From WHSW01 sp963729075 (GTDB taxonomy: Bacteria > Actinomycetota > Thermoleophilia > Solirubrobacterales > 70-9): a stretch of 64,000 nucleotides of DNA. The stretch is from contig CAVSMU010000010.1 in NCBI GenBank assembly GCA_963729075.1, positions 124,001 to 188,000 of the forward strand. Reading direction: 5' to 3'. The notes under the pieces were generated by a model. It saw only the letters and a list, made by a program, of their open reading frames with translations, was not told where the DNA came from and did no database searches. The translations under genes were made by a program, and so were the position numbers. Below, one piece after another: positions 48,651 through 56,716 of the stretch; position 1 is the first letter of the stretch, and each line of letters begins with the position of its first letter.

Positions 48651-49531
48651 CAGCCCGCCTCCGTGGGCGCGGCCGGTTGCTGGGGCTGGCCCTGGGTCTG
48701 AGCGGGCTGCGGCGCCGCGGCGCCGGCCGCGGCCTGCGCCTCGGCCTCCTTGCGCGCCTTCTCCTCGGCCTCGCGCCGCGCCTTCTCCTCGGCCTCGACG
48801 CGACGCCGCTCCTCCTCCTCCGCGCGGCGCTTGGCCTCCGCCTCGCGATAGGCGTTCGCGGCGTCCTCGACGCCCTCGCCGATGGTCGAGATGACGAGCT
48901 CGCAGGAGCGCATCGAGTCGTCGTTGCCGGGGATCGGGAAGGTGACCGAGACCGGGTCGACGTTCGAGTCGACCAAACCCAGGATCGGGATCTGTAGCCG
49001 CTCGCACTCGCGGACCGCGATCGCTTCGCTCTTCAGGTCGATGATCAGCGCCGCCTGCGGCAGCCGCTTCATGTCCCGCACCCCGCCGAGGTTGTACTCG
49101 AGCTTCTCGAGCTCCGCCTCCATCGACATGCGCTCCTTGGTCGGCAGCAGGTCGAGCTGGCCACCGTCCTTGAGCGCGTTGAGCTCGTGCAGGCGGTCGA
49201 TCCGAGCGGAGATCGTGTGGAAGTTGGTGAGCAGCCCGCCGAGCCAGCGCTGATTGACGTACGGCATGCCGCAGCGCTCGGCCCACGACTTGATCGAGTC
49301 GCGCGCCTGCTTCTTCGTGCCGACGAAGAGAATCGAGCCGCCCTTGGCGGCGATCTCCGCGGCGAAGCGCCGCGCCTCCGCCAGCAGCTGCTCGGTCTGC
49401 AACAGGTCGATGATGTGGATCCCGTCGCGCTCGCCGTGGATGTAGCGACGCATGCGCGGATTCCAGCGGCGCGTCTGGTGGCCGAAATGGACGCCCGCCT
49501 GCAATAGGTCCTTGAGCCCGGGCTCGGACAT
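48650..49531 (-). CDS. rpsB: 30S ribosomal protein S2
   Basis: A 293-residue ribosomal protein; the core (about 1-225) shows LKDLLQAGVHFGHQTRRWNPRM, IHIIDLLQT, FVGTKKQARDSI and MPYVNQRWLGGLLTNF. An additional 65-residue tail of Ala/Glu/Lys repeats ends in a Gln/Pro-rich stretch, an extension often seen in actinobacteria. SD AGGGAG precedes ATG 49531. rpsB-tsf order is standard; its stop overlaps the tsf start. Confidence 0.96.
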   Translation of the reverse strand: MSEPGLKDLLQAGVHFGHQTRRWNPRMRRYIHGERDGIHIIDLLQTEQLLAEARRFAAEIAAKGGSILFVGTKKQARDSIKSWAERCGMPYVNQRWLGGLLTNFHTISARIDRLHELNALKDGGQLDLLPTKERMSMEAELEKLEYNLGGVRDMKRLPQAALIIDLKSEAIAVRECERLQIPILGLVDSNVDPVSVTFPIPGNDDSMRSCELVISTIGEGVEDAANAYREAEAKRRAEEEERRRVEAEEKARREAEEKARKEAEAQAAAGAAAPQPAQTQGQPQQPAAPTEAG

Positions 49532-49577
49532 CGAATGCTCCCTTGTTCGTCTTGTGCTCCCTCGCGCCTCGCGGGGA

Positions 49578-49651
49578 CCCGGCATCGATCCGTGCCGGGC
49601 AGGGCCCCGTCCGACCGTCGAGGGGTCGGTTACTGGACGGGCGTGATTGTA
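49578..49651 (-). promoter_or_regulatory. structured 5' leader and promoter of rpsB
   Basis: On the minus strand a TACAAT -10 box (49646-49651) is followed by two hairpins in the leader: one in 49606-49641 with CCCGTCC/GGACGGG and inner GACC/GGTC pairing, and CCCGGCA/TGCCGGG (49578-49599). The start codon is about 47 nt after the second. Such a leader could allow S2 or transcription feedback; this is inferred. Confidence 0.45.
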
Positions 49652-49726
49652 GGGGCTGTGGCCGGCAGGTACGGCCGCAGTGCGCGCCGGTGCCTCGAAT
49701 TGGCGCTTTGTTCGTCCCTGGGACGA

Positions 49727-50404
49727 CTAAGGCGCCATCCGCGCGCGCTCCAGCGCCGCCGCCAGGTCCTCCGGCAGCTCGGAGTCGAACGCCAGAGCCT
49801 CGCCCGTGAACGGGTGCTCGAAGCGCAGCCGGGCGCTGTGCAGGAACTGGCGCTCGAGGTTGTGGCGGCCGGCGTGGCCGTAGCGCTGGTCGCCGGCGAT
49901 GGGATGGCCGATCGCCGCGAAGTGGGCGCGGACCTGGTGCGTGCGGCCGGTCTCGAGCCGGGCCTCGACCAGCGCGTCGGCCGGAAGGACCTCGAGCACG
50001 GTGAAGTGGGTGCGCGCATCTCGCGCCCCGCGGCCCCGAACCGCCCGCCGCTCGGGGGCGCGGTGGTTGCGCCCGAGCGGCGCGTCGATCGTCCCCGCGC
50101 GCGACCGCGGCCGGCCCTCGACCAGGGCGAGGTACTCGCGCGCAACCTCCCGCCCCTTGATCATCGCGGCGAGTCTGCGGTGGGCCTCATCGTCGCGCGC
50201 GATCAGCATGAGCCCCGAGGTGTCCCGATCGAGCCGATGCACGATTCCGGGTCGCTCGGGCTCGCCGCCTCCGAGGAGGTCGCCGAGGACGTCGACGAGC
50301 GTCGGGCCGCGATGGCCGGGAGCCGGGTGGACGACGAGCCCCGCGGGTTTGTCGATCACCGCGAGGCGATCGTCGCGATGCACGATCCGCGGCGCGGCGG
50401 TCAC
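49727..50404 (-). CDS. RluD-type pseudouridine synthase lacking an S4 domain
   Basis: A 225-residue RluA/RluD-family enzyme. The catalytic Asp is in RPGIVHRLDRDTSGLMLIA, with DKPAGLVVHPAPGH upstream and the ARLETGRTHQVRAHFAAIGHPI block. Typical RluD has about 300-325 residues with an N-terminal S4 RNA-binding domain; here the GTG at 50404 overlaps the lspA stop and leaves no room for one. It follows lspA, as in most bacteria. Confidence 0.86.
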   Translation of the reverse strand: MTAAPRIVHRDDRLAVIDKPAGLVVHPAPGHRGPTLVDVLGDLLGGGEPERPGIVHRLDRDTSGLMLIARDDEAHRRLAAMIKGREVAREYLALVEGRPRSRAGTIDAPLGRNHRAPERRAVRGRGARDARTHFTVLEVLPADALVEARLETGRTHQVRAHFAAIGHPIAGDQRYGHAGRHNLERQFLHSARLRFEHPFTGEALAFDSELPEDLAAALERARMAP

Positions 50405-50880
50405 GTCTCGGCGGCCCGCGCCGGCTCCGGTTGAGCGAGCGCGGCCAGGGCGATCACGATCACTCCGGCAGTGATCGCGACGTCGGCCAGGTTGAACGCC
50501 GGCCACAGTGGCGCGTCGAGGAAGTCGGTCACCCCTCCCGCGCGAATCCGGTCGGCGAGGTTCCCGAGCGCGCCGCCGGTGAGCAACCCGACGCCGAGCC
50601 AAAACCACGGCCTGGTCGTGTCGAACGCGAACCAGCCGACCACGAGCGACAGCGAGACGATCGTAACCGCGAGCACCAGCCCGTCGCTTCCCTCGTCGAG
50701 CAGGCCGAATGCGATGCCGCTGTTGGTGACCCTGGCGAGGTCGACCCCGAGCGCGAGGTCGGTGCGCTCGCCGGGGACCATCGTCTCGATGATCGCGCCC
50801 TTCGTCGCCTGATCGACGACGACCACGAGGCCGCAGACGATCAGCATTCGCGCCCAGGCGCGTCCGCGCGTCGAGCTCAC
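50401..50880 (-). CDS. lspA: lipoprotein signal peptidase (signal peptidase II)
   Basis: A 159-residue aspartic intramembrane protease that cleaves lipoprotein signal peptides. Four hydrophobic helices, with the catalytic Asp pair in GALGNLADRIRAGGVTDFLDA and the VTNSGIAFGLLDEG segment. Length normal. Overlaps yggT by 4 nt and rluD by 4 nt, indicating one polycistronic unit. Confidence 0.93.
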   Translation of the reverse strand: MSSTRGRAWARMLIVCGLVVVVDQATKGAIIETMVPGERTDLALGVDLARVTNSGIAFGLLDEGSDGLVLAVTIVSLSLVVGWFAFDTTRPWFWLGVGLLTGGALGNLADRIRAGGVTDFLDAPLWPAFNLADVAITAGVIVIALAALAQPEPARAAET

Positions 50881-51173
50881 CCGCGGACCAGGTTGACCAC
50901 CAACCCCCCGACGATCGAGAGCACGAGGATGGCGACGATCGGGCTGACGTCGAGCGGGCCGATCCTCGGGATGAAGCTGCGGAAGATGTTCAGGTACGGG
51001 TTGGTGCTCTCCTCGATGAACCCGGTCACAGCGCGAAGCGGCATGTTGTATGGCAGCGGTCGGAACTGCTGCACCCAGGAGAGCAGCACGTTGGCGATGA
51101 TCAGGATCAGGTAGACGAAGATGATCGCCTCGGCGTAGTCCGCGACGTTCCCCCGGCTCAGTGCCACGCTCAT
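50877..51173 (-). CDS. YggT family membrane protein
   Basis: A 98-residue protein with two hydrophobic helices; VYLILIIANVLLSWVQQF and the GFIEESTNPYLNIFRSFIPRIGPLDVSPIVAILVL segments are family signatures (dimer motif with NPYL). It is linked to cell division loci in actinobacteria and overlaps proC and lspA by 4 nt each. Molecular role unknown. Confidence 0.88.
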   Translation of the reverse strand: MSVALSRGNVADYAEAIIFVYLILIIANVLLSWVQQFRPLPYNMPLRAVTGFIEESTNPYLNIFRSFIPRIGPLDVSPIVAILVLSIVGGLVVNLVRG

Positions 51174-51943
51174 CCGCGCATGCGCCTCAGCGAGGCGGCC
51201 ACCGCCTCGCGGAACGCGTCCGTCGCGCCCGCGTCGGCGAGCGCCTCCAGGCCCGCCTCGGTGCTGCCGCCGGGAGACGCCACCGTGCGGCGCACCTCGA
51301 TCGGGTCGTAGCGGCGCAGGACGTCGATCGTGCCGGCGAACGAGTCCAGCACGAGGTCGTAGGCCTGCTCCTCGTCGATTCCCTCCTCCGCGCCGGCCTC
51401 GGCGAGGTTCTGAACGACGACAGCCAGATAGGCGGGCGTGCAGGCCATGAGCGCGGTGGCCACGTCCATGACCTCGTCGCGGACCTCGACGAGGTGGCCG
51501 ATCTCGTCGAAGAGGTCCAGTAGCCGGGCTCCGGCCGTGCCGTCGAGCTCGGCGTCGATCGGGGCGTGGCAGACCACGCCGCTCTGGATCTCGACCGCGA
51601 CCATCGGCATCGTTCTCACGACGGGCACGTCGGGAAACAGCTCACGCAGCCGTGCCACCGACGTCGCTCCGAGCACCGACACGATCGCCTTGGCCTCGCC
51701 CTCGAGCATCTCGGCGGCGGTCTCCAGCGCGCCGGGCTTCATGGCCAGGACCACGGCGTCGGAGCCGCGGGCGAGGTCGCGCAGCGAATCGACCGCCTCC
51801 CCCCCGGTCTCGGCCGCGAGCCGCGCGGCACGCCCGGAGCCCGCGTCGGAGAAGAGCATCGCCTCCGGCCCGCCCTCCGAGCTCGCCCAGCCGCGCGCGA
51901 TCGCCGTGGCCATGTTCCCCGCGCCTGCGAAACCGATTCTCAC
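51170..51943 (-). CDS. proC: pyrroline-5-carboxylate reductase
   Basis: A 257-residue NAD(P)H-dependent enzyme completing proline biosynthesis. VRIGFAGAGNMATAIARGW is the dinucleotide-binding start, followed by AVVLAMKPGALETAAEML, RTMPMVAVEIQSGV and the C-terminal helical dimer domain TVASPGGSTEAGLEALAD. The GTG at 51943 is the natural start; a longer frame upstream is spurious. It stands in the sepF-proC-yggT order common to Gram-positives. Confidence 0.93.
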   Translation of the reverse strand: MRIGFAGAGNMATAIARGWASSEGGPEAMLFSDAGSGRAARLAAETGGEAVDSLRDLARGSDAVVLAMKPGALETAAEMLEGEAKAIVSVLGATSVARLRELFPDVPVVRTMPMVAVEIQSGVVCHAPIDAELDGTAGARLLDLFDEIGHLVEVRDEVMDVATALMACTPAYLAVVVQNLAEAGAEEGIDEEQAYDLVLDSFAGTIDVLRRYDPIEVRRTVASPGGSTEAGLEALADAGATDAFREAVAASLRRMRG

Positions 51944-51982
51944 CCTGGGCAGCCTAGTGGGACCGCGCCAGACCCCGGCGGT

Positions 51983-52061
51983 GCGGACGCGGGAGCAGAA
52001 GAAGAAAGCCCGCGACATAGTCGCGGGCAAGGTGTTCGAGCGGGAGCGGAGCAACCGCCGG
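51983..52061. repeat. 79-bp terminator-containing repeat, copy B
   Basis: Second copy of the element at 45353-45430, here between sepF and proC. Shares both flanking blocks and the hairpin arms. Confidence 0.65.
52001..52028 (-). terminator. Rho-independent terminator after sepF
   Basis: Minus-strand stem GCCCGCGA/TCGCGGGC (52008-52028, loop CATAG in + orientation) followed by a T/C-rich tract (complement of GAAGAAA). It lies 47 nt past the sepF stop, before proC. Confidence 0.65.
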
Positions 52062-52074
52062 GCCGTTAGGTGGT

Positions 52075-52608
52075 TCAGGACTGGTTGAAGAAGCCCTTTT
52101 CGACGAGGCGGGCCTTCTCCTCGGCCGACACCTCGACGTTGCGCGGAGTCAGCAGGAAGGTCTTCTCGGCGATCTTCTGCATTCCGCCGTCGAGCGCGTA
52201 CGTGAGGCCGGAGGCGAAGTCGATCAGCCGCTTCGCCAGCTCGCCCTCGGTGGCCTGCAGGTTGAGGATCACCGGGACCGAGCGCTTGAAGCGGTCGGCT
52301 ACCTCCTGGGCGTCGTTGAAGCTGTGCGGCGTCACCAGGTGGACCTGGACGTCGGCGCCGTTGCCGACCGGCTGCAGCACGCGGCCGCGGCTCGGGGCCG
52401 GCTCGTCCTCGGCGAAGATGTCGTCGATCTCGTCGCGGGCGCGGCGACGCTCAGAGATCCGGCTGACCGTGGCAGACCCGCGCGGAGCCGAGGTCTCCTG
52501 GCCGTGCGAAACCGTGTCCGGCTCGTAGATGTCGTGCTCGCGGTAGTCGGGGTCCTCGGCGAGCCCGAAGTACACGAGCGCGCGCTGCCATGTGTCGCGT
52601 AGGGCCAT
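52075..52608 (-). CDS. sepF: cell division protein SepF
   Basis: A 177-residue membrane-binding division protein that anchors FtsZ. It begins WQRALVYFGLAEDPDYREHD (membrane-targeting amphipathic helix), has a linker of charged residues (about 30-75), and the beta-strand dimer core VHLVTPHSFNDAQEVADRFKRSVPVILNLQ with LIDFASGLTYALDGGMQKI. No Shine-Dalgarno within 15 nt of ATG. It lies 70 nt after yggS. Confidence 0.93.
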   Translation of the reverse strand: MALRDTWQRALVYFGLAEDPDYREHDIYEPDTVSHGQETSAPRGSATVSRISERRRARDEIDDIFAEDEPAPSRGRVLQPVGNGADVQVHLVTPHSFNDAQEVADRFKRSVPVILNLQATEGELAKRLIDFASGLTYALDGGMQKIAEKTFLLTPRNVEVSAEEKARLVEKGFFNQS

Positions 52609-52678
52609 ACCGCTGCGGTGTTCGCTTCCTCTCCCGGTATTCCTTTACCCCAATTATGCCCTGGGAGCGGCCCTGCGG

Positions 52679-53311
52679 CTAGCAATAGAGGCTGCTGCCG
52701 AGCCGGATGATCGTCGCGCCCTCCTGCACCGCGACCTCCCAGTCCTGGCTCGTGCCCATCGAGAGCCGGGCGAGCCCGTGCTCACCCGCGAGCTCGGCGA
52801 GCCGCGCGAAGTGCGGCCGCGAGGCCTCGGGATCCTCGGTGAAGGGCGGCATCGTCATCAGGCCGACCACCCGGACGGGGCAGTGGGCGATGAACTCGCC
52901 GAGCTCGGCCGGCGCCACTCCGCCCTTCGCCTGCTCGCCGGCGAGGTTGACCTCGACCAGGACCTCCGTCTCGGGGCCGCCGTGGCGGCCGAGCTGCTCG
53001 AGCACCGAGCCGGTGGCGACCGAATGGATCAAGCGCACCAGCGGCAGGATCCGCTTCACCTTGCGGCTCTGGAGGTTGCCGATGAAGTCCCAGGTGAATG
53101 CGTTGGCGTGGCCCTCCTGCTTCGCCTCGAGGTCCTGGAGGCGGTTCTCGCCCACCAGCTCGACGCCTGCCTCGGCGAGCCTCCCCATCTCGCCCGCATC
53201 GACGTACTTCGTCGCCGCCAGGATCTCGACCCCGGGGCCGCAGCGCTCGCGCACCCGCTCGAGGTTGGCGCGCAGGCGCGCCGGGTCGATGTCACGAAAC
53301 GGCTCAGGCAT
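52679..53311 (-). CDS. YggS family PLP-binding protein
   Basis: A 210-residue PLP homeostasis protein (PLPBP). The PLP lysine is K35 in ILAATKYVDAGEMG; GENRLQDLEAKQ, WDFIGNLQSRKVK, VEVNLAGEQAKGG and LSMGTSQDWEVAVQEGATIIRLGSSLYC are all family hallmarks. The ATG at 53311 is inside the pgeF end (8-nt overlap). Reaches usual 210-230 residues. Confidence 0.93.
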   Translation of the reverse strand: MPEPFRDIDPARLRANLERVRERCGPGVEILAATKYVDAGEMGRLAEAGVELVGENRLQDLEAKQEGHANAFTWDFIGNLQSRKVKRILPLVRLIHSVATGSVLEQLGRHGGPETEVLVEVNLAGEQAKGGVAPAELGEFIAHCPVRVVGLMTMPPFTEDPEASRPHFARLAELAGEHGLARLSMGTSQDWEVAVQEGATIIRLGSSLYC

Positions 53312-54044
53312 CGGCGATCCAGACGAAGCCGCCCTGGCGTCCGGTGCGCCCGCGGTCGCGGCGGTGGGAGAAGAACAGCTCCGGCTCGCAGCTCGTGCAC
53401 AGCCCGGCCGCCTCGATCTCGACCACGCCGGCGCGCTCGAGCAGGCGCGTGGCGACGGCCTCGAGGTCGAGCATTCTCCCCGTGGCGATCCCGTCGCCGA
53501 GGTCGGCGAATCGGCTGAGGACCGGCTCGTCGACCTCGTAGCAGCAGCGGCCGATCCCCGGGCCGATCGCCGCCGCGGTGGCGCCGACCGCCTCGACGCC
53601 ACGGGCGACGATCCCTGCCGCGAGCCCGCGCCAGCCGCAGTGCAGCATCGCGACGCCAGGCTCTCCGGCCAGCGCCACCGGCAGGCAGTCGGCGACCTGG
53701 ACCAGCGGCGTCAGCCGCGGGTTGGCGGTCGCCTGCCCGTCTGCCGCCGGCGCGGGTTGCCCGCCCACATAGGGATTCGGCTCGGGCGCCCGCTCGCGCA
53801 CGAGGACTTCGGCCTCGTGCACCTGGCGGCCGAGCAGCATTCCGTCCGGATCGCGATCGATGGCGGCGGCGAGCCGGGCGCGGTTCGTCAGCACCGCCGC
53901 GCGCTCGTCGCCGGTGCGCAGGCCGAGGTTGAGGCTCTCGAACGGCCCGGCGCTGCGGCCGCCGAGCCTGGTCGAGAACGCCGCCAGCGCGCGCGGCAGA
54001 CTTGCATGCAGCCAGCGCACGCCGTCTTGCTCTCGCCACTCCAT
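53304..54044 (-). CDS. pgeF: peptidoglycan editing factor PgeF (laccase domain, YlmD/YfiH family)
   Basis: A 246-residue single-domain CNF1/YfiH-fold protein. STRLGGRSAGPFESLNLGLRTGD, QVHEAEVLV, VQVADCLPVALAG, MLHCGWRGLAAGIV and GPGIGRCCYEV provide the catalytic His/Cys zinc site. Such proteins remove mis-incorporated L-Ser from peptidoglycan precursors. Overlaps yggS (8 nt) and the cca-like gene (1 nt, TGATG). Confidence 0.93.
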   Translation of the reverse strand: MEWREQDGVRWLHASLPRALAAFSTRLGGRSAGPFESLNLGLRTGDERAAVLTNRARLAAAIDRDPDGMLLGRQVHEAEVLVRERAPEPNPYVGGQPAPAADGQATANPRLTPLVQVADCLPVALAGEPGVAMLHCGWRGLAAGIVARGVEAVGATAAAIGPGIGRCCYEVDEPVLSRFADLGDGIATGRMLDLEAVATRLLERAGVVEIEAAGLCTSCEPELFFSHRRDRGRTGRQGGFVWIADA

Positions 54045-55171
54045 CAGTGGGCAGTTTGGCGAGCCGCTCGCAGCGCGGTCTCGAGTTGATCTTCGCGGCT
54101 CGCCGCCTCGCCGTCGAGCATGGCCCGAACGGCCTCGTCGAGTCCCCTGCCGATCGCCGGCCCGGGCTCGATGCCGGCGTCGACGAGGTCCTGCCCCGAG
54201 ATCTCGAGGCGCCGGTGGCGATCCACGGCGACGTAGGCGTCGAGCCAGTCCGCGCCCATGGCGCGCGCGACGAGCAGCTCCGCCTCCGACAGCGCCTGCG
54301 CCGCCGCAGCGGCCTCCGAGGGCTTCGCGGGACGGAGCGCGGCGACCGCGCTCGGCCGCTCGACGTCTCCGGCCGCCGCGGCGAGGATCGCGCCGTCGCG
54401 GTCCCGGACCTCGTCTCGCCAGGGCTCCCGTTGCGCGAGCTCGACGATCGCCTCGATGAGCCGCGGTGCCGCCGGCGCCAGCGGGATCAGGCCCCAGCGG
54501 TCGAGCAGTTCGAAGCCGCGTCCCGGCTCCGGCTCCACCGCCAGCTTGCGGCGCTCTGCCTCGATCCGGTCCGCCGACACGGCGTTCAGGTCGGCCGCGC
54601 GGATCTGATCGAGCGTTCCCGCCTCGGGCTCGAGGCCCAGCCGCGCGGCGTAGCGGGCCGCCCGCAGCGCGCGCGTCGGGTCATCGGCGAGCGAGCGCTC
54701 GTGCAGGACGCGCAGCAGCCCTCGTCGCAGGTCCTCCTCCCCGCCCCGAGGGTCGATCAGCTCCCCGGGGGCGCTCAGCGCCACGGCCATCGCGTTGACG
54801 CTGAAGTCGCGACGCGAGAGGTCCGCGTCGATCCCAGCCGGCCGGACCTCGGGCAGCGCGCCCGGATACGGATATGACTCGGCGCGAGCGCGGGCGACGT
54901 CCACGGTGCGTCCCTCGACCGTGACCGTCGCGGTGCCGAACCGGTCGTGCTCGCGAAGCTCGCCGCCGAGCGCCCGGGCGAGCGCCAGGTGGTCGCCGAC
55001 GACGACCAGGTCGAGGTCGGCCCGCTCGTGCCCGAGCAGGGCGTCGCGCACGGCGCCCCCGACGAGGTAGGCGTCGGCGCTCCGCGCGGCCTCACGCACG
55101 GCCTCGAAGCCGGGCAGGCCGGCGATCCGGCCTGCGAGGCCGTCGCGGTCGATCTCGAGCTCGGGGGTCAT
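54044..55171 (-). CDS. tRNA nucleotidyltransferase/poly(A) polymerase family protein
   Basis: A 375-residue class II nucleotidyltransferase. The head motif LVGGAVRDALLGHERADLDLVVVGD holds GG and DxD; RRDFSVNAMAVAL and LSDDPTRALRAARYAARL-like segments (SLADDPTRALRAARYA) complete the catalytic neck. The C-terminal half lacks an HD domain and is rich in Ala. It may add CCA or poly(A); the two are not separable here. Located upstream of pgeF and transcribed with it. Confidence 0.87.
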   Translation of the reverse strand: MTPELEIDRDGLAGRIAGLPGFEAVREAARSADAYLVGGAVRDALLGHERADLDLVVVGDHLALARALGGELREHDRFGTATVTVEGRTVDVARARAESYPYPGALPEVRPAGIDADLSRRDFSVNAMAVALSAPGELIDPRGGEEDLRRGLLRVLHERSLADDPTRALRAARYAARLGLEPEAGTLDQIRAADLNAVSADRIEAERRKLAVEPEPGRGFELLDRWGLIPLAPAAPRLIEAIVELAQREPWRDEVRDRDGAILAAAAGDVERPSAVAALRPAKPSEAAAAAQALSEAELLVARAMGADWLDAYVAVDRHRRLEISGQDLVDAGIEPGPAIGRGLDEAVRAMLDGEAASREDQLETALRAARQTAH

Positions 55172-55225
55172 CCGGGCACTTAGCTTTGCCTGAGGCGGCC
55201 TTCCCTACCATGACGGCCCTCGCGG

Positions 55226-56716
55226 ATGAAGCGCTTAGCCGGCATCTGGCGCTCCTGGAGCGTTCGCACGCGGGTCCTGCTCGTCGCTGGTGTCGTCGCG
55301 CTGACCGCGGGCGGCGCCGTGGCCGCATACGCGATTCTCAAGCGGGATTCCGACGTCGAGTGCCCGCCCCCGTGCAAGCTCGAGGTCGAGGAGCCGCCGA
55401 AGCCGAAGGAGATCATCAAGACGGTCAACTGGCCGGTATACGGGTACGACGACCAGCGCACGCGCTACCTGCCGACGAAGCGGGTCAGGCCGCCCTACGA
55501 CGCCTCGGAGTGGAGCTTTCAGGCCGGCAAGCTCCTCGAGTTCTCGCCGATCGTGGCCGACGGAACCCTCTACTTCGTCGACAAGGACGCCCGGGTGTAC
55601 GCCCTCGACGCGGCCAAGGGCAAGGTCGAATGGCGCAACGAGATCGGCGATCTCGCCGCCTCCTCGCCCGCCTACGCCGACGGCCGGGTGTTCGTGGTCT
55701 CGCTCGAGCCCGGGACCGCGGTCGCCATGCGGGCCCGCGACGGAAAGGTGCTCTGGCAGCGTCCGCTCCCGGGCCGCAGCGAGACGTCGCCCCTGGTCTA
55801 CGGGAAGAGCGTGATCGTCGGCAGCGAGTCTGGTGATGTGTTCGCGCTCGACCAGGACGACGGCAAGGTCCGCTGGCAGGTCTCCACTGACGGCAACGTC
55901 AAGGGCGGGCTGGCGCTCGACGACGGGATCCTCTACGGCGCCAACTACGCGGGTCAGGTGTTCGCGCTACGCGCGTCGAACGGGTCCTCCGTCTGGCAGT
56001 CGAGCACCCAGGGGCTCTCGTTCGGGCGCGGAGGACCGGTCTACTCGACGCCGGCGGTCGCCTTCGGCCGCGTCTATCTCGGCAGCATCGACGGTCGCGT
56101 GTACAGCTTCGACGCCGACAACGGCGAGCTGCTGTGGAGCCACTCGACCGGGGACTGGGTCTATCCCGGGCCTGCGGTCGCCGACACGAAGCGCTCCGAT
56201 CCGACCGTCTACATCGGGTCAAAGGACCAGAGCTTCTACGCGCTCGACGCCGAGACGGGCGAAGTGCGCTGGCAGAAGGACATCGGTGGGGTCGTGCTCG
56301 GCGCCGCCAGCGTCCTCGGCGAGGTCGTCTACGTCGCCGGGCTCGGGCCCAACATCGGCACGTTCGGGTTCGACGTCAAGACCGGTAAGAAGGTGTTCGA
56401 GTACGAGCTCGGCGAGTACAACCCGGTGATCTCCGACGGCCGTCGCATGTACCTCACGGGGAGCTCGAACATCCGCGCCTTCGAGCACGAGACCGCGGCC
56501 GAGCGCCGAAGCGAGGCGCATCGACGTCAGCGGGAGCGCAAGGAGAAGGCCGAGCGGCAGCGGCGGCAGCGGCAGGCGAAGCGCGCCAAGCACCAACGCC
56601 AGCGCGAGGCCAATCGGGCGAAGCAGCAGCGCCAGCGCGAGGCCAAGGCAGCGAAGCGCCAGCGCGAGCGGGAGGCTCGACAACGGGGCAATAACAGGGG
56701 CGGCTCCGGTGCCTAG
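55226..56716 (+). CDS. PQQ-like beta-propeller protein with signal anchor and basic C-terminal tail
   Basis: A 496-residue extracytoplasmic protein. The anchor VRTRVLLVAGVVALTAGGAVAAYAIL lies near residues 14-38. A propeller of seven or so PQQ_2-type repeats follows (about 70-410): FVDKDARVYALDAAKGKVEWR, VGSESGDVFALDQDDGKVRW, LGSIDGRVYSFDADNGELLW, IGSKDQSFYALDAETGEVRW. The last ~75 residues are almost entirely Arg, Gln, Lys, Glu and Ala (REAKRAK-like), a coiled coil or nucleic-acid/wall-binding tail. It is divergent from the cca-like gene and converges on hisF. Function unknown. Confidence 0.83.
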   Translation: MKRLAGIWRSWSVRTRVLLVAGVVALTAGGAVAAYAILKRDSDVECPPPCKLEVEEPPKPKEIIKTVNWPVYGYDDQRTRYLPTKRVRPPYDASEWSFQAGKLLEFSPIVADGTLYFVDKDARVYALDAAKGKVEWRNEIGDLAASSPAYADGRVFVVSLEPGTAVAMRARDGKVLWQRPLPGRSETSPLVYGKSVIVGSESGDVFALDQDDGKVRWQVSTDGNVKGGLALDDGILYGANYAGQVFALRASNGSSVWQSSTQGLSFGRGGPVYSTPAVAFGRVYLGSIDGRVYSFDADNGELLWSHSTGDWVYPGPAVADTKRSDPTVYIGSKDQSFYALDAETGEVRWQKDIGGVVLGAASVLGEVVYVAGLGPNIGTFGFDVKTGKKVFEYELGEYNPVISDGRRMYLTGSSNIRAFEHETAAERRSEAHRRQRERKEKAERQRRQRQAKRAKHQRQREANRAKQQRQREAKAAKRQREREARQRGNNRGGSGA

